Origin: Lachnospiraceae bacterium
GTDB lineage: Bacteria; Bacillota; Clostridia; Lachnospirales; Lachnospiraceae
Reading direction: 5' to 3'
Assembly: GCA_017626325.1 (NCBI GenBank)
Contig: JAGAIZ010000049.1
Span: 1-64,000, forward strand
Length of the DNA: 64,000 nt
Part shown: in pieces, positions 35,225-44,546 of the stretch
Layout of the letters: every line of letters starts with the position of its first letter
Numbering within the stretch: the first letter of the stretch is position 1
Translations under genes and position numbers: made by a program
Notes under the pieces: model-generated
What the model was told of the DNA's origin: nothing
The model's input: the letters and a program-made list of their open reading frames with translations, nothing else
Database searches by the model: none

Positions 35225-35539
35225 ATGGGACTTTTATTAACAGCTGATCAGACGGCGGCTGCAGGCAGCGGTATTGTCATGATTCTTTATATTGTAATTA
35301 TTGTGGCATTTATGTATTTCATCATGATTCGTCCGCAGAAAAAGGAGCAGAAGAGAGTGTCGGCCATGCTTGCTGAGATGGCAGTGGGCGACTGCGTACT
35401 GACAACCAGCGGATTCTATGGTGTTGTCATCGATATCACGGACGATACGATTATTGTGGAGTTTGGCAGCAATAAGAACTGCCGTATTCCGATGCAGAAA
35501 TCTGCGGTAGCGCAGATCGAGAAAGCAGACGCGGAATAG
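35225..35539 (+). CDS. yajC: Preprotein translocase subunit YajC
   Basis: 104 residues with one membrane helix (about 16-37) followed by the family motif IRPQKKEQKR and a small soluble beta domain (VGDCVLTTSGFYGVV). YajC associates with SecDF and YidC at the Sec translocon. The acidic, Ala-rich ending is normal. It has its own promoter and a terminator and follows tgt, as in many genomes. No secD or secF gene is next to it here. Confidence 0.95.
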   Translation: MGLLLTADQTAAAGSGIVMILYIVIIVAFMYFIMIRPQKKEQKRVSAMLAEMAVGDCVLTTSGFYGVVIDITDDTIIVEFGSNKNCRIPMQKSAVAQIEKADAE

Positions 35540-35581
35540 GATAGTTTACCGGAAGCTATGTTTATATGCTGAAAAGAAACA

Positions 35582-35614
35582 GGGAGACCTTAGATTGCGG
35601 GTCTTCCTTTTTTG
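35582..35614 (+). terminator. Terminator after yajC
   Basis: GGGAGACC pairs with GGTCTTCC (one G-T pair) around a nine-base loop, followed by seven T. Confidence 0.88.
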
Positions 35615-35721
35615 TGCAATATTCATATTGTGAAAAAGGATAGAAAAGTGTTCATAACGATATGAAATTCATAAAAAAATCACAAAATTTTAACAAAACA
35701 TACACAATTTACGATTATGCA

Positions 35722-35750
35722 TTGACAGGAAATACAATATTGTGTATGAT
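35722..35750 (+). promoter_or_regulatory. Strong promoter of the acidic lipoprotein gene
   Basis: Consensus TTGACA (35722-35727), 17-base spacer, TATGAT (35745-35750). The upstream 100 bases are very AT-rich with A-tracts, like an UP element, which suggests high expression. Confidence 0.85.
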
Positions 35751-35806
35751 TAGCATTTGTGTAAAGGAAACACGAACTCATGAAGAGTAAAAGGGAGGAG
35801 AAAATT

Positions 35807-36421
35807 ATGAAAAGAAGAACATTAAAGGGCCTGGTTTGTGCCGCAATGCTTGCAATGACATTATCTGTAACCGCATGCGGTTCTGACGGCGCGGCAGAAG
35901 AGGCTGCAACTGTTGAGGAAGCTGTAGACGAGACGGCGGAAGCGGAAGCTGAGGAAGTGGAAGAAGAGGAAGCGGAAGCTGAGGAAACAGCAGATGAAGC
36001 GGCAGATGATACCGCTGAGATCGAAGCGGAAACCGAAGAAGCTGAGGAAGCGGTTGAAGAGACTGCAGAAGAGGCTGCTGCCGGTGAAGCTGCAACACTG
36101 GAAGAGTATTACAGTGATCCTAGTGTTAAAGCTGTTTTGGACGCAGCGTTCGAAAGTCTGGCAGAGGATGGTATGTCCGCAGCGGTTGAGATGGAAGAAA
36201 ATACCATGACAGTTGTTATTAAGTTAGAGGATGATACTTACATGACAGACGGCATCGGTGAAATGCTGCAGGACGCATTGGAACAGCAGGCGTCTTCCTT
36301 CGAAGAGCAGGCGGCTGAATTCGATGAAATCATCGGTGAGAGCGGCGCATGTACAGTAGTCATGCGCTATCTTGACCCGGAAGATAACGTGTTGGCAGAA
36401 CAGTCCTACACAGCGCAGTAA
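35807..36421 (+). CDS. Highly acidic secreted lipoprotein of unknown function
   Basis: 204 residues from the ATG at 35807, chosen because GGGAGGAG lies 6 bases upstream. A signal peptide ends in the lipobox SVTAC with Cys24. Then follows a tract of about 75 residues made almost only of Glu, Ala, Thr, Asp and Val, with no aromatic residues and no Lys or Arg. The C-terminal 105 residues form a compact alpha/beta domain (LEEYYSDPSVKAVLDAAF) like those called DUF4854 in clostridial lipoproteins; that name is from memory. It is flanked by a strong promoter and a terminator, so it is a single well-expressed gene. The acidic tract may act as a spacer through the wall or bind cations. Confidence 0.85.
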   Translation: MKRRTLKGLVCAAMLAMTLSVTACGSDGAAEEAATVEEAVDETAEAEAEEVEEEEAEAEETADEAADDTAEIEAETEEAEEAVEETAEEAAAGEAATLEEYYSDPSVKAVLDAAFESLAEDGMSAAVEMEENTMTVVIKLEDDTYMTDGIGEMLQDALEQQASSFEEQAAEFDEIIGESGACTVVMRYLDPEDNVLAEQSYTAQ

Positions 36422-36441
36422 ACGCAAGGATACAGGAGAAG

Positions 36442-36473
36442 AAAGCTGAATCAGAAATGGTTCGGCTTTTTTT
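36442..36473 (+). terminator. Terminator after the lipoprotein gene
   Basis: AAAGCTGAA pairs with TTCGGCTTT (one T-G pair) with a ten-base loop and a run of seven T. Confidence 0.85.
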
Positions 36474-36487
36474 GTTTGGCTTTTGTA

Positions 36488-36516
36488 TTGAAATTTGTAC
36501 AGGAATAGTCTATGAT
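36488..36516 (+). promoter_or_regulatory. Promoter of the leuB-ilvD-ilvB operon
   Basis: TTGAAA (36488-36493) and TATGAT (36511-36516), 17 bases apart. The leader of about 70 nt shows no T-box or obvious leucine-rich leader peptide. Confidence 0.75.
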
Positions 36517-36594
36517 AAGTAAGTGATATTTTGTGATTATGTTAACATAAGAAAGGTATGAAGATTGCAGCCGAAGTAAGAATGGAGGATAAAG

Positions 36595-37680
36595 ATGGAA
36601 TTAAAAATCACATGTATTCCGGGTGATGGGATTGGTCCGGAGATCGTGGCGGAAGCGAAGAAAATTCTGGATACCGTGGCGGAGAAATACGGACATACGA
36701 TGAATTATACAGATATATTAATGGGGGGAGCGTCTATCGATGCATACGGCGTACCGCTTACCGATGAAGCGATTGAAACAGCCAGGAATGCGGACGCGGT
36801 ATTGATGGGGTCTATCGGTGGCAATACGTCGACGTCTCCGTGGTATAAGCTTCCGCCGAATTTAAGACCGGAGGCGGGACTTCTGGCAATCAGAAAGGCG
36901 CTTAATCTGTTCGCTAATCTGAGACCGGCAGTCTTATATGAAGAACTGGCGGGAGCCTGTCCGTTAAAAGAAGAAATTTCCGCGGCAGGATTTGATATGA
37001 TGATTATGCGGGAATTGACCGGCGGATTGTATTTCGGTGAGCGCAGAACAGTAGAAGAGAACGGCGTCATGAAAGCAATCGACACGCTGACTTATGACGA
37101 GAATGAGATCAGAAGGATAGCGGTGAAGGGATTTGATATCGCTATGAAACGCAGAAAGAAAGTGACAAGCGTTGACAAAGCCAATGTACTGGATTCCTCC
37201 AGATTATGGCGTAAAGTGGTGGAAGAAGTGGCGAAGGATTATCCGGAGGTTACATTGGAGCATATGCTGGTAGATAACTGTGCAATGCAGCTTGTCAGGG
37301 ATCCCGCTCAGTTTGATGTGATTTTGACGGAGAATATGTTCGGGGATATTCTGTCTGACGAAGCCAGTATGGTGACCGGATCTATCGGTATGCTGGCATC
37401 AGCATCGCTGAATGATTCCAAATTCGGCCTGTATGAGCCGAGCCATGGTTCCGCGCCGGATATCGCGGGACAGGATATCGCGAACCCGATTGCTACGATT
37501 CTGTCGGCATCCATGATGCTTCGGTACAGCTTTGATCTGGATAAAGAGGCGGATGCCATCGACGCGGCAGTCAGACAGGTGCTGAAAGACGGTTACCGTA
37601 CGGTGGATATCATGTCGGAGGGCTGTACGCGGGTCGGATGCAGACAGATGGGCGATCTTTTGGCAGAGAGGATCAGATAA
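36595..37680 (+). CDS. leuB: 3-isopropylmalate dehydrogenase
   Basis: Oxidises and decarboxylates 3-isopropylmalate in leucine synthesis. 361 residues with GDGIGPEI at the N-terminus, the substrate segment [14 protein letters not shown] with several Arg, [18 protein letters not shown] with the catalytic Lys, and [11 protein letters not shown], then [18 protein letters not shown] for NAD. The start has an ATGGAGG-type ribosome site. leuA, leuC and leuD are not in the window. It heads a run of same-strand genes with ilvD and ilvB, interrupted by a membrane glycosyltransferase. Confidence 0.98.
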   Translation: MELKITCIPGDGIGPEIVAEAKKILDTVAEKYGHTMNYTDILMGGASIDAYGVPLTDEAIETARNADAVLMGSIGGNTSTSPWYKLPPNLRPEAGLLAIRKALNLFANLRPAVLYEELAGACPLKEEISAAGFDMMIMRELTGGLYFGERRTVEENGVMKAIDTLTYDENEIRRIAVKGFDIAMKRRKKVTSVDKANVLDSSRLWRKVVEEVAKDYPEVTLEHMLVDNCAMQLVRDPAQFDVILTENMFGDILSDEASMVTGSIGMLASASLNDSKFGLYEPSHGSAPDIAGQDIANPIATILSASMMLRYSFDLDKEADAIDAAVRQVLKDGYRTVDIMSEGCTRVGCRQMGDLLAERIR

Positions 37681-37687
37681 TACGCCT

Positions 37688-39439
37688 ATGAAACACAATA
37701 ACAGATGGAAAAGGCCGGATGTGGAAACCAGCGTTTTTCTGGTATTTTTCTTTGGGATGGCATGCTATTACGGCTGGCGGCTGTTTGCGTTGACTCCATG
37801 GTACGATGAACTGTATACGTATTACTATTTTATCAGCAGAGGACCTGTCTATGCGGCAATTCACTGGCCGCTGCCCAATAACCATGTGGGATATTCGACC
37901 TTGTCGGCGTGCTTACTGATATTCGGTAATTCGGCGGTGGCGTTAAGAGGCGTATCTTATCTGTGCAGCCTGGCCGGTTTAGTGCTGCTGTTTCGAATCG
38001 GGCGGAAGCTTTTTGCGCCGGGAAGGGCAATGCTTCCGGTGTTTTTGTATGCCGGATTGAACATTGTAAATAATCTTGCCGTCCAGGGCAGGGGATATGC
38101 TTTAGTGACGTTCTGCTATCTGACGGCCATATGGGAGCTGCTGCATATTGTAGTAGAACGCCGTGACAGCGTGAGAGATTATGTTTTGTTCGCGGTTTCG
38201 CTGGTGGCGGCGCTGTGGGCGATTCCAAGCAGCGTGTACGTGGTAGTGCCGGTCTGCCTGATCGGGGGATGGACCGCGTTGTTACAGAAAGAATACAAGT
38301 GTCTTAAGAAGCTGATTCTTACGTCTGTTATCAGCGCATTAGTCACGTTGGGCTTATACGGCGTTCTGTGGCTGGCGATTGGCTCCAATCTATTGGTCAG
38401 GACGGAGGGGAGCGCCTATTATGGTATGGGGCATGTTGCCGTTATTCTGCATGCGCCTTTTGCTTCGCTTAAGAGCGGCGTCGAGTATATGCTTGCGACG
38501 CCCTATATTCAGAGCATTCCGAGGGCAGGATTTTTGGGACAGTTTAAGGAATGGCTGCAGACGCTGTTCGGGACGCATTTCTCATATCTATCGGGCGGCA
38601 ATCAGGGCGTGATTTATGCGGTTATTTTCATAGCGAGCGTTATTTTGCTGGTTTGCAGCATTGTCAGACGATTTTTTAACAGAGAATATGCTTTGTTTGG
38701 CGGAGCTTTGGCGGCGGATGATGCAGATACAGAGGCGGAAGAAGACAGCCGCCAAAGATATGACCGGTTTACGGAATGGTATCTGCTGCTGACGATTCTG
38801 CTGCTTCCGGCTTTCCTGATGATACAGTGTACCTTGCCTTATTACAGGGTATTTTCTTTTGCGGGCGTGATGACAGCGCTTCTTATCACGTGGTTAGTGC
38901 AGTCTGTGACAGACCGGTTCTGTGCCGGAAGCAGGCTGCGTGATGGAGAAGACCGGAAACAGCCGGGAGTTAAGCGGAGCAGTCTAGTAAATTATATAAA
39001 TATAACAATTGTTATTATTAGTGCGGTTTTGTGTCTTGGAGATTTCCGGATAAATTCCAATCCCTACAGTATGCGGGAGGAATTGATTCAGGATGCCTAT
39101 GAGCAGGCGGAGGAATTACTGACGGATACGGAGAATCATCTGACTGTCGCGGTGACGGACTGCGACCAGGAATATCTGCTCTTATATCTCTACGGTATCA
39201 GAGAGGGTCAGGCGGACGCACAGGGTGGAAACCAGATACAGGTGGTTCGGGAAATCGAAGAGGCTGATCTGGTATTAATCGACAAATACCTGCTGGGGCA
39301 GGAATACGGTTACCGCATGGCTCCGGAGGAGTGGAAATTCTATCTGACCAGGGAAGACATTCCTGCGGCCTGTCTGGAAGACGAGATGGAGCCTGCGTAT
39401 GAGAACTGGCAGTTTGTGCTGTACCGGAAGAAGGAGTGA
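37688..39439 (+). CDS. Multi-pass membrane glycosyltransferase (GT-C / GT39-like)
   Basis: 583 residues with about ten hydrophobic segments up to residue 460 and a soluble C-terminal part of about 110 residues. In the first external loop WYDELYTY holds an Asp-Glu pair (D40-E41), the position of the catalytic acidic residues in GT-C enzymes of the PMT/ArnT type; HWPLPNNHVGYS and AVQGRGYALVTFCY follow. Such enzymes use a polyprenyl-phosphate sugar as donor. The acceptor is unknown. It starts 7 bases after leuB with only a weak ribosome site and lies inside a branched-chain amino acid operon, where it has no obvious business. Confidence 0.75.
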   Translation: MKHNNRWKRPDVETSVFLVFFFGMACYYGWRLFALTPWYDELYTYYYFISRGPVYAAIHWPLPNNHVGYSTLSACLLIFGNSAVALRGVSYLCSLAGLVLLFRIGRKLFAPGRAMLPVFLYAGLNIVNNLAVQGRGYALVTFCYLTAIWELLHIVVERRDSVRDYVLFAVSLVAALWAIPSSVYVVVPVCLIGGWTALLQKEYKCLKKLILTSVISALVTLGLYGVLWLAIGSNLLVRTEGSAYYGMGHVAVILHAPFASLKSGVEYMLATPYIQSIPRAGFLGQFKEWLQTLFGTHFSYLSGGNQGVIYAVIFIASVILLVCSIVRRFFNREYALFGGALAADDADTEAEEDSRQRYDRFTEWYLLLTILLLPAFLMIQCTLPYYRVFSFAGVMTALLITWLVQSVTDRFCAGSRLRDGEDRKQPGVKRSSLVNYINITIVIISAVLCLGDFRINSNPYSMREELIQDAYEQAEELLTDTENHLTVAVTDCDQEYLLLYLYGIREGQADAQGGNQIQVVREIEEADLVLIDKYLLGQEYGYRMAPEEWKFYLTREDIPAACLEDEMEPAYENWQFVLYRKKE

Positions 39440-39440
39440 A

Positions 39441-39536
39441 GTGACTAAGAAACCGGCGGTTAAGAAAGCGAAAAACGCAATAGTACAGGATGATAAATAT
39501 GATGATAAATATAAGATAAAGGAGAATGAGTCATGA
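39441..39536 (+). CDS. Candidate 31-codon basic ORF before ilvD
   Basis: A GTG start with AAGGAG four bases upstream begins right after the glycosyltransferase stop and reads 31 codons; the stop overlaps the ilvD ATG as ATGA. The peptide is Lys-rich ([16 protein letters not shown]...) with two DDKY segments. It could be a true small protein, a coupling device for ilvD, or the remnant of a longer gene. I recognise no family. Confidence 0.4.
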   Translation: MTKKPAVKKAKNAIVQDDKYDDKYKIKENES

Positions 39537-41209
39537 GAAGTGATAATGTAAAGGCGGGCGTTCAGCAGGCGCCGCACAGAAGTTTGTTTAATGCGTTAGG
39601 GTTCACGGAGGAGGAGATGAAGAAGCCGATGATTGGTATTGTCAGCTCCTATAACGAGATTGTGCCCGGACATATGAATCTGGATAAGATCGTCAATGCC
39701 GTGAAGCTGGGTGTGGCGGAAGCAGGCGGCGTGCCTGTGGTATTTCCGGCGATCGCTGTGTGCGACGGCATCGCTATGGGACATATCGGAATGAAGTATT
39801 CCCTCGTGACAAGAGATCTGATAGCTGATTCCACAGAGTGTATGGCCCTGGCGCATCAGTTCGACGGTCTCGTAATGGTGCCTAACTGTGATAAGAACGT
39901 GCCCGGCCTTCTGATGGCGGCGGCGCGCATCAATGTACCTACGGTGTTTGTATCCGGCGGTCCCATGCTGGCGGGACATGTGCACGGACAGAAGCGAAGC
40001 CTGTCCTCTATGTTTGAGGCGGTAGGCTCTCACGCGGCAGGAACCATGACGGACGAAGAGCTGCGTGAATTCGAGGAGAAGGTATGTCCGACCTGCGGCT
40101 CCTGCTCCGGTATGTATACGGCCAACTCCATGAACTGCCTGACAGAAGCGCTTGGTATGGGACTTCGCGGCAATGGTACTATCCCTGCGGTTTACTCCGA
40201 GAGAATCAAGCTGGCCAAGCACGCCGGCATGGCAGTAATGGAGCTTCTGGAGAAGGATATCCGCCCCAGAGATATTATGACGAAGGAAGCGATCCTGAAT
40301 GCGCTGACGGTGGATATGGCGCTGGGCTGCTCTACCAATTCCATGCTGCATCTTCCGGCAATTGCCCATGAGGTAGGCTTCGATTTTGATATTTCCTTTG
40401 CCAATGAAATCAGCGAGAAGACGCCGAATCTGTGTCATCTTGCGCCGGCAGGTCCTACCTATATGGAAGATTTGAATGAGGCGGGCGGCGTGTACGCCGT
40501 GATGAAGGAGCTTGCGGACATCGGTCTTTTACATACGGACTGCATGACCGTCACAGGCGATACCATCGGCGAGAATATTAAGGATGCGGTCAATAAGAAT
40601 ACGGAAGTTATCAGAACGGTAGAGAACCCCTATAGTAAGACAGGCGGCCTTGCCGTACTGAAAGGCAATCTCGCCCCTGACGGAAGCGTGGTGAAGCGTT
40701 CTGCGGTGGTAGAGGAGATGATGGTACATGAAGGCCCGGCGAGAGTCTTCGAATGTGAAGAGGATGCTATCGCGGCGATCAAGGGCGGCAGAATCGTGGC
40801 AGGCGACGTGGTAGTGATTCGTTACGAGGGACCCAAGGGCGGTCCGGGTATGAGAGAGATGCTTAATCCTACATCCGCCATCGCGGGTATGGGCTTGGGC
40901 TCCAGCGTGGCGCTGATTACGGACGGACGTTTCTCCGGGGCGTCCCGCGGCGCGTCCATCGGACACGTATCGCCGGAAGCTGCGGTTGGCGGTCCGATTG
41001 CCTTAGTGGAAGAAGGCGATATCATCAGCATTGATATTCCGAATATGAAGCTGGATGTGAAGGTGTCTGATGAGGAAATGGCGGCGCGCAGGGCGAAGTG
41101 GCAGCCAAGAGAGCCCAAGGTGACGACCGGTTATCTGGCAAGGTACCGGGAGATGGTGACAAGCGGCAACCGTGGCGCGATTCTGGAAATCCCAGGGAGC
41201 CGTTCCTAA
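39533..41209 (+). CDS. ilvD: Dihydroxy-acid dehydratase
   Basis: Dehydrates 2,3-dihydroxy acids to the keto acids of valine, isoleucine and leucine, using an iron-sulfur cluster. 558 residues with cluster cysteines in [26 protein letters not shown] and the C-terminal [17 protein letters not shown] motif. The start has AAAGGAG. It lies between the glycosyltransferase and ilvB; the 34-base gap to ilvB and the same strand make an operon likely. The cluster type cannot be told from sequence alone, but oxygen-sensitive 4Fe-4S would fit an anaerobe. Confidence 0.98.
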   Translation: MRSDNVKAGVQQAPHRSLFNALGFTEEEMKKPMIGIVSSYNEIVPGHMNLDKIVNAVKLGVAEAGGVPVVFPAIAVCDGIAMGHIGMKYSLVTRDLIADSTECMALAHQFDGLVMVPNCDKNVPGLLMAAARINVPTVFVSGGPMLAGHVHGQKRSLSSMFEAVGSHAAGTMTDEELREFEEKVCPTCGSCSGMYTANSMNCLTEALGMGLRGNGTIPAVYSERIKLAKHAGMAVMELLEKDIRPRDIMTKEAILNALTVDMALGCSTNSMLHLPAIAHEVGFDFDISFANEISEKTPNLCHLAPAGPTYMEDLNEAGGVYAVMKELADIGLLHTDCMTVTGDTIGENIKDAVNKNTEVIRTVENPYSKTGGLAVLKGNLAPDGSVVKRSAVVEEMMVHEGPARVFECEEDAIAAIKGGRIVAGDVVVIRYEGPKGGPGMREMLNPTSAIAGMGLGSSVALITDGRFSGASRGASIGHVSPEAAVGGPIALVEEGDIISIDIPNMKLDVKVSDEEMAARRAKWQPREPKVTTGYLARYREMVTSGNRGAILEIPGSRS

Positions 41210-41243
41210 AAGATACGTAGAAGAGATACAGGAGGACTAAGAG

Positions 41244-42926
41244 ATGTTATTAACAGGTGCAGAGATCGTAGTGGAATGCTTAAAAGAGCAGGGCGTGGAT
41301 ACCGTGTTCGGATATCCGGGCGGAACGATTCTGAATGTATATGATGCGTTATACAAGCATAGTAATGAAATAAACCATATTCTGACTTCTCACGAGCAGG
41401 GGGCCGCCCATGCGGCGGACGGCTATGCGAGAGCTACGGGCAGGACGGGCGTCTGTCTTGCGACCAGCGGACCGGGAGCGACCAATCTGGTAACCGGTAT
41501 CGCTACCGCATATATGGATTCCGTACCGGTGGTAGCCATTACCTGTAATGTGAATCTGCCGGCGCTCGGTAAGGATTCCTTCCAGGAGGTAGATATTGCG
41601 GGCGTGGTAATGCCCATTACCAAGCACAGCTATATTGTGAAGGATGTCAGTATTCTGGCGGACACGCTGCGCAAAGCATTCCGGATTGCGGGAAGCGGCA
41701 GGCCGGGGCCGGTTCTGGTGGATATTACCAAGGATGTGACTGCCAATACATATGAATATGAGAAAAAGGAGCCTGCGGCACCGGAGAAGAAAGCCCGCTA
41801 TACACAAGAGGATATCGAGAAAGCTGCAGAGCTGATTCAGAACGCGAAGAAGCCTTTTATCTACGTAGGAGGCGGCGCGGTGATATCCGGCGCGTATGAA
41901 GAGGTAAGAGAACTGGCGCGGAAGGTGGACTCACCGGTCTGCGATACGTTGATGGGTAAGGGCGTTTTCGACGGACATGACCCAAGATATACCGGCATGA
42001 TCGGTATGCACGGCACGAAGACCTCTAATTTCGGTGTCAGTGAATGTGATCTTCTGATTGCACTGGGCGCAAGATTCTCAGACCGTGTGGTAGGTAATCC
42101 GCAGAAATTCGCGGAGAATGCCAAGGTGCTTCATATCGATATCGACGCGGCGGAAATCAATAAGAACATCAAGACGGATGTGTCCGTTGTGGGCGATCTG
42201 AAAGAAGTGCTTGTTAAGTTAAACGACCGCTTAGAGCAGCAGAGCCACGAAGAGTGGATGGCGCATATTGCCGAAATGCAGGAGAAATACCCTTTAAGCT
42301 ATGACGCTTCCGTGCTGTCCTGCCCTTATATTATGGAAGAGATCGACCGGGTGACGAAGGGAGAAGCGCTGATTACCACGGACGTGGGACAGCACCAGAT
42401 GTGGGCGGCGCAGTATTATAAGTATTCCAGTCCCCGTACCTTCCTTTCTTCCGGCGGTCTGGGAACCATGGGTTACGGACTGGGCGCGTGTATCGGCGCG
42501 AAGATGGGCCAGCCTGATAAAATCTGTATTAATATTGCAGGCGACGGGTGTTTCCGTATGAATATGAATGAGCTTGCCACCGCCAGCCGTTATAATATAC
42601 CGATCATTCAGGTGGTCATCAACAATCATGTGCTCGGTATGGTAAGACAGTGGCAGACCCTGTTCTATGGAGAGCGCTATTCCCAGACCGTATTGAACGA
42701 TAAAGTGGATTTCTGCAAGGTGGCTGAGGGCCTTGGCTGCGAAGCGATTCGTATTACGAAGAAAGAAGAGGTAGCGCCTGCTATCGAGAAGGCAATCGCT
42801 ATGAAGAAGCCTGTGCTCTTAGACTGCATCATTCCTGAGGACGATAAGGTATTTCCGATGGTTCCGGCAGGAGCGCCGATAAGCGAAGCCTTTGACGCGG
42901 ATGACCTGGCGCAGAAGAATGCATGA
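41244..42926 (+). CDS. ilvB: Acetolactate synthase, large catalytic subunit
   Basis: Condenses pyruvate with pyruvate or 2-ketobutyrate, first common step of branched-chain amino acid synthesis. 560 residues with the catalytic Glu in SHEQGAAHAADGYARA, FAD-contacting region near residues 240-330 and the thiamine-diphosphate motif GDGCFRMNMNELATA...NN. The length and the FQEVD segment (with the activating QE loop) point to the biosynthetic and not the catabolic type. The small regulatory subunit ilvN and ilvC are not next to it. The ribosome site is caggagga. Confidence 0.97.
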   Translation: MLLTGAEIVVECLKEQGVDTVFGYPGGTILNVYDALYKHSNEINHILTSHEQGAAHAADGYARATGRTGVCLATSGPGATNLVTGIATAYMDSVPVVAITCNVNLPALGKDSFQEVDIAGVVMPITKHSYIVKDVSILADTLRKAFRIAGSGRPGPVLVDITKDVTANTYEYEKKEPAAPEKKARYTQEDIEKAAELIQNAKKPFIYVGGGAVISGAYEEVRELARKVDSPVCDTLMGKGVFDGHDPRYTGMIGMHGTKTSNFGVSECDLLIALGARFSDRVVGNPQKFAENAKVLHIDIDAAEINKNIKTDVSVVGDLKEVLVKLNDRLEQQSHEEWMAHIAEMQEKYPLSYDASVLSCPYIMEEIDRVTKGEALITTDVGQHQMWAAQYYKYSSPRTFLSSGGLGTMGYGLGACIGAKMGQPDKICINIAGDGCFRMNMNELATASRYNIPIIQVVINNHVLGMVRQWQTLFYGERYSQTVLNDKVDFCKVAEGLGCEAIRITKKEEVAPAIEKAIAMKKPVLLDCIIPEDDKVFPMVPAGAPISEAFDADDLAQKNA

Positions 42927-43010
42927 CGCTGTTTGAGCTTTACGGAACATGAAATTTCTGTCTATGGGATGAATGGCAGGGAATATTGACAGAATAAGCT
43001 GTATGAAGGA

Positions 43011-44447
43011 ATGGAGATTAGTGTAAGAAGACAGGAAACGTCTATGGGCAGAAAAATAGCAAAACATCTGATGATCATGTTATGTATCATCCTGGTCAGC
43101 CTGATGACAGCCTACATCGGGCTGGCTGTTTATTATCATAATGCCTTTGAGTACGGTACGTGGATTAACGGCGTCTACTGTACGGGCAAAAGCGTTGAAG
43201 AAGTGAATGAAGAACTTGTGAAAGATTTCACATACGAGGGGATTACCGTATATGATAAAGAAGGTAATTCCTGTTTCCTTTCTGCGGAGGAAATCAACTA
43301 CTGTTTTGACTTTAAGAAGGCGCTGGAAGTCTATCTCCACAGGCAGAATTCCTGGATGTGGATAGAAAGCCTGATCCGGAGTGAGAATACGGAGCTTGCG
43401 CCGGTGGTTTCCTACGATCTGCAGGCTTTTGAGAACTGCTTTTCCCGGATTTCTTTTCTCATAGAAGGGCAGGAAAAGGACGAAAACCGCAGGGTGGAGA
43501 TCATCAGGACCAATCAGGGGTATGAACTGTTGAACGAGCGGACGTCGGTCTTAAATATCGAAGAAGCCAAAGCGGCGGTTATGGCGGCGGTTGAGAATTC
43601 CGAGCCGGAGATATCGCTTGCGGAGGCGGGCTGTTATCATGATCTGGAGCTGACAGAAGAAATGCAGGGGACGCTGGCTCTCTGGGAAAAAATCGACGCA
43701 TTCCAGCGGTGCGGAATCGTCTATCAGATGGGAGAGGAACAGGTTCCGGTGGACGCTTCTGTAGTCAGCGGCTGGATCGCCACGGACGAAGCGGGCGGTT
43801 TCCTGTTAGATGGAAATGGCGCACCGCAGCTTAAGGAAGGCGCGGTGGAGGCGTTCATAGCGGAGCTTGCGGCAGAATACGATACCGTGGGCGCAAGCCG
43901 TAAGTTCATGGCTACCAGAGGCGAAGAGGTAACGGTAGAGGGCGGCATCTACGGCAACAAGATCGATCAGCAGGCCGAAGTTACGTATCTGAAAGAGGCT
44001 TTCTTATCCGGCAGGAAGGAAGTGCATGAGCCTGTCTATACACAGAAAGCGTGGGTGCAGGGCAAGGAGGATATCGGCGATACCTATATCGAAATCGATA
44101 TGGGAGAACAGATGATGTACTATTATGTGGACGGTGCGCTCCGGATAGAGACGCCCGTCGTGACCGGGAATACCTCCCGCAGAATGGGAACGCCCACAGG
44201 CGTAAATTATGTCTATCTCAAGCAGACCAACAGAATCCTGCGGGGTGAAAACTACGCCTCCCACGTAGATTTCTGGATGCCCGTCAAGGGTAATATCGGC
44301 ATTCATGACGCTTCCTGGCGCAGCAAATACGGCGGCGCTATTTACCAGACCAACGGCTCCCATGGCTGTATCAATACGCCGCGGGCGGCGATGGAACAGC
44401 TTTATCAGATGGCGGAGGTGGGAACGCCGGTGGTGATGTTTTATTAA
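43011..44447 (+). CDS. L,D-transpeptidase (YkuD) with N-terminal binding domain
   Basis: 478 residues; an ATG at 43044 with AGGAAA upstream would give 467 and places the membrane helix (MIMLCIILVSLMTAYIGLAV) nearer the N-terminus. Residues about 45-330 hold a two-part region typical of clostridial transpeptidases with putative peptidoglycan-binding domains (WINGVYCTGKSVEEVN at its start). The YkuD domain (about 355-478) has IEIDMGEQMMYYY, GTPTG, and the catalytic SHGCINTP with Cys453 (numbered from 43011). It makes 3-3 cross-links in the wall, outside the cell. Transcribed alone; no terminator is visible after it. Confidence 0.93.
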   Translation: MEISVRRQETSMGRKIAKHLMIMLCIILVSLMTAYIGLAVYYHNAFEYGTWINGVYCTGKSVEEVNEELVKDFTYEGITVYDKEGNSCFLSAEEINYCFDFKKALEVYLHRQNSWMWIESLIRSENTELAPVVSYDLQAFENCFSRISFLIEGQEKDENRRVEIIRTNQGYELLNERTSVLNIEEAKAAVMAAVENSEPEISLAEAGCYHDLELTEEMQGTLALWEKIDAFQRCGIVYQMGEEQVPVDASVVSGWIATDEAGGFLLDGNGAPQLKEGAVEAFIAELAAEYDTVGASRKFMATRGEEVTVEGGIYGNKIDQQAEVTYLKEAFLSGRKEVHEPVYTQKAWVQGKEDIGDTYIEIDMGEQMMYYYVDGALRIETPVVTGNTSRRMGTPTGVNYVYLKQTNRILRGENYASHVDFWMPVKGNIGIHDASWRSKYGGAIYQTNGSHGCINTPRAAMEQLYQMAEVGTPVVMFY

Positions 44448-44473
44448 GGAATACAAAAAATTTGCCGTAGTAA

Positions 44474-44502
44474 TTGACTAAAGTGCCCGAAAAAGGTACA
44501 AT
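44474..44502 (+). promoter_or_regulatory. Promoter of serC-serA
   Basis: TTGACT (44474-44479) and TACAAT (44497-44502) separated by 17 bases, about 45 bases before the serC start. Confidence 0.82.
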
Positions 44503-44546
44503 GATTGTTGGTTTATAAATTTTTATCAAAACTGGAGGAGAAGAAA

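Noticed and set aside
35780..35806. Earlier ATG for the acidic lipoprotein
   Set aside because: It would add nine residues before the signal peptide and contains the ribosome site of the ATG at 35807.
39596..40438. 280-codon open frame opposite ilvD
   Set aside because: His/Arg-rich translation typical of an antisense shadow; ilvD is certain.
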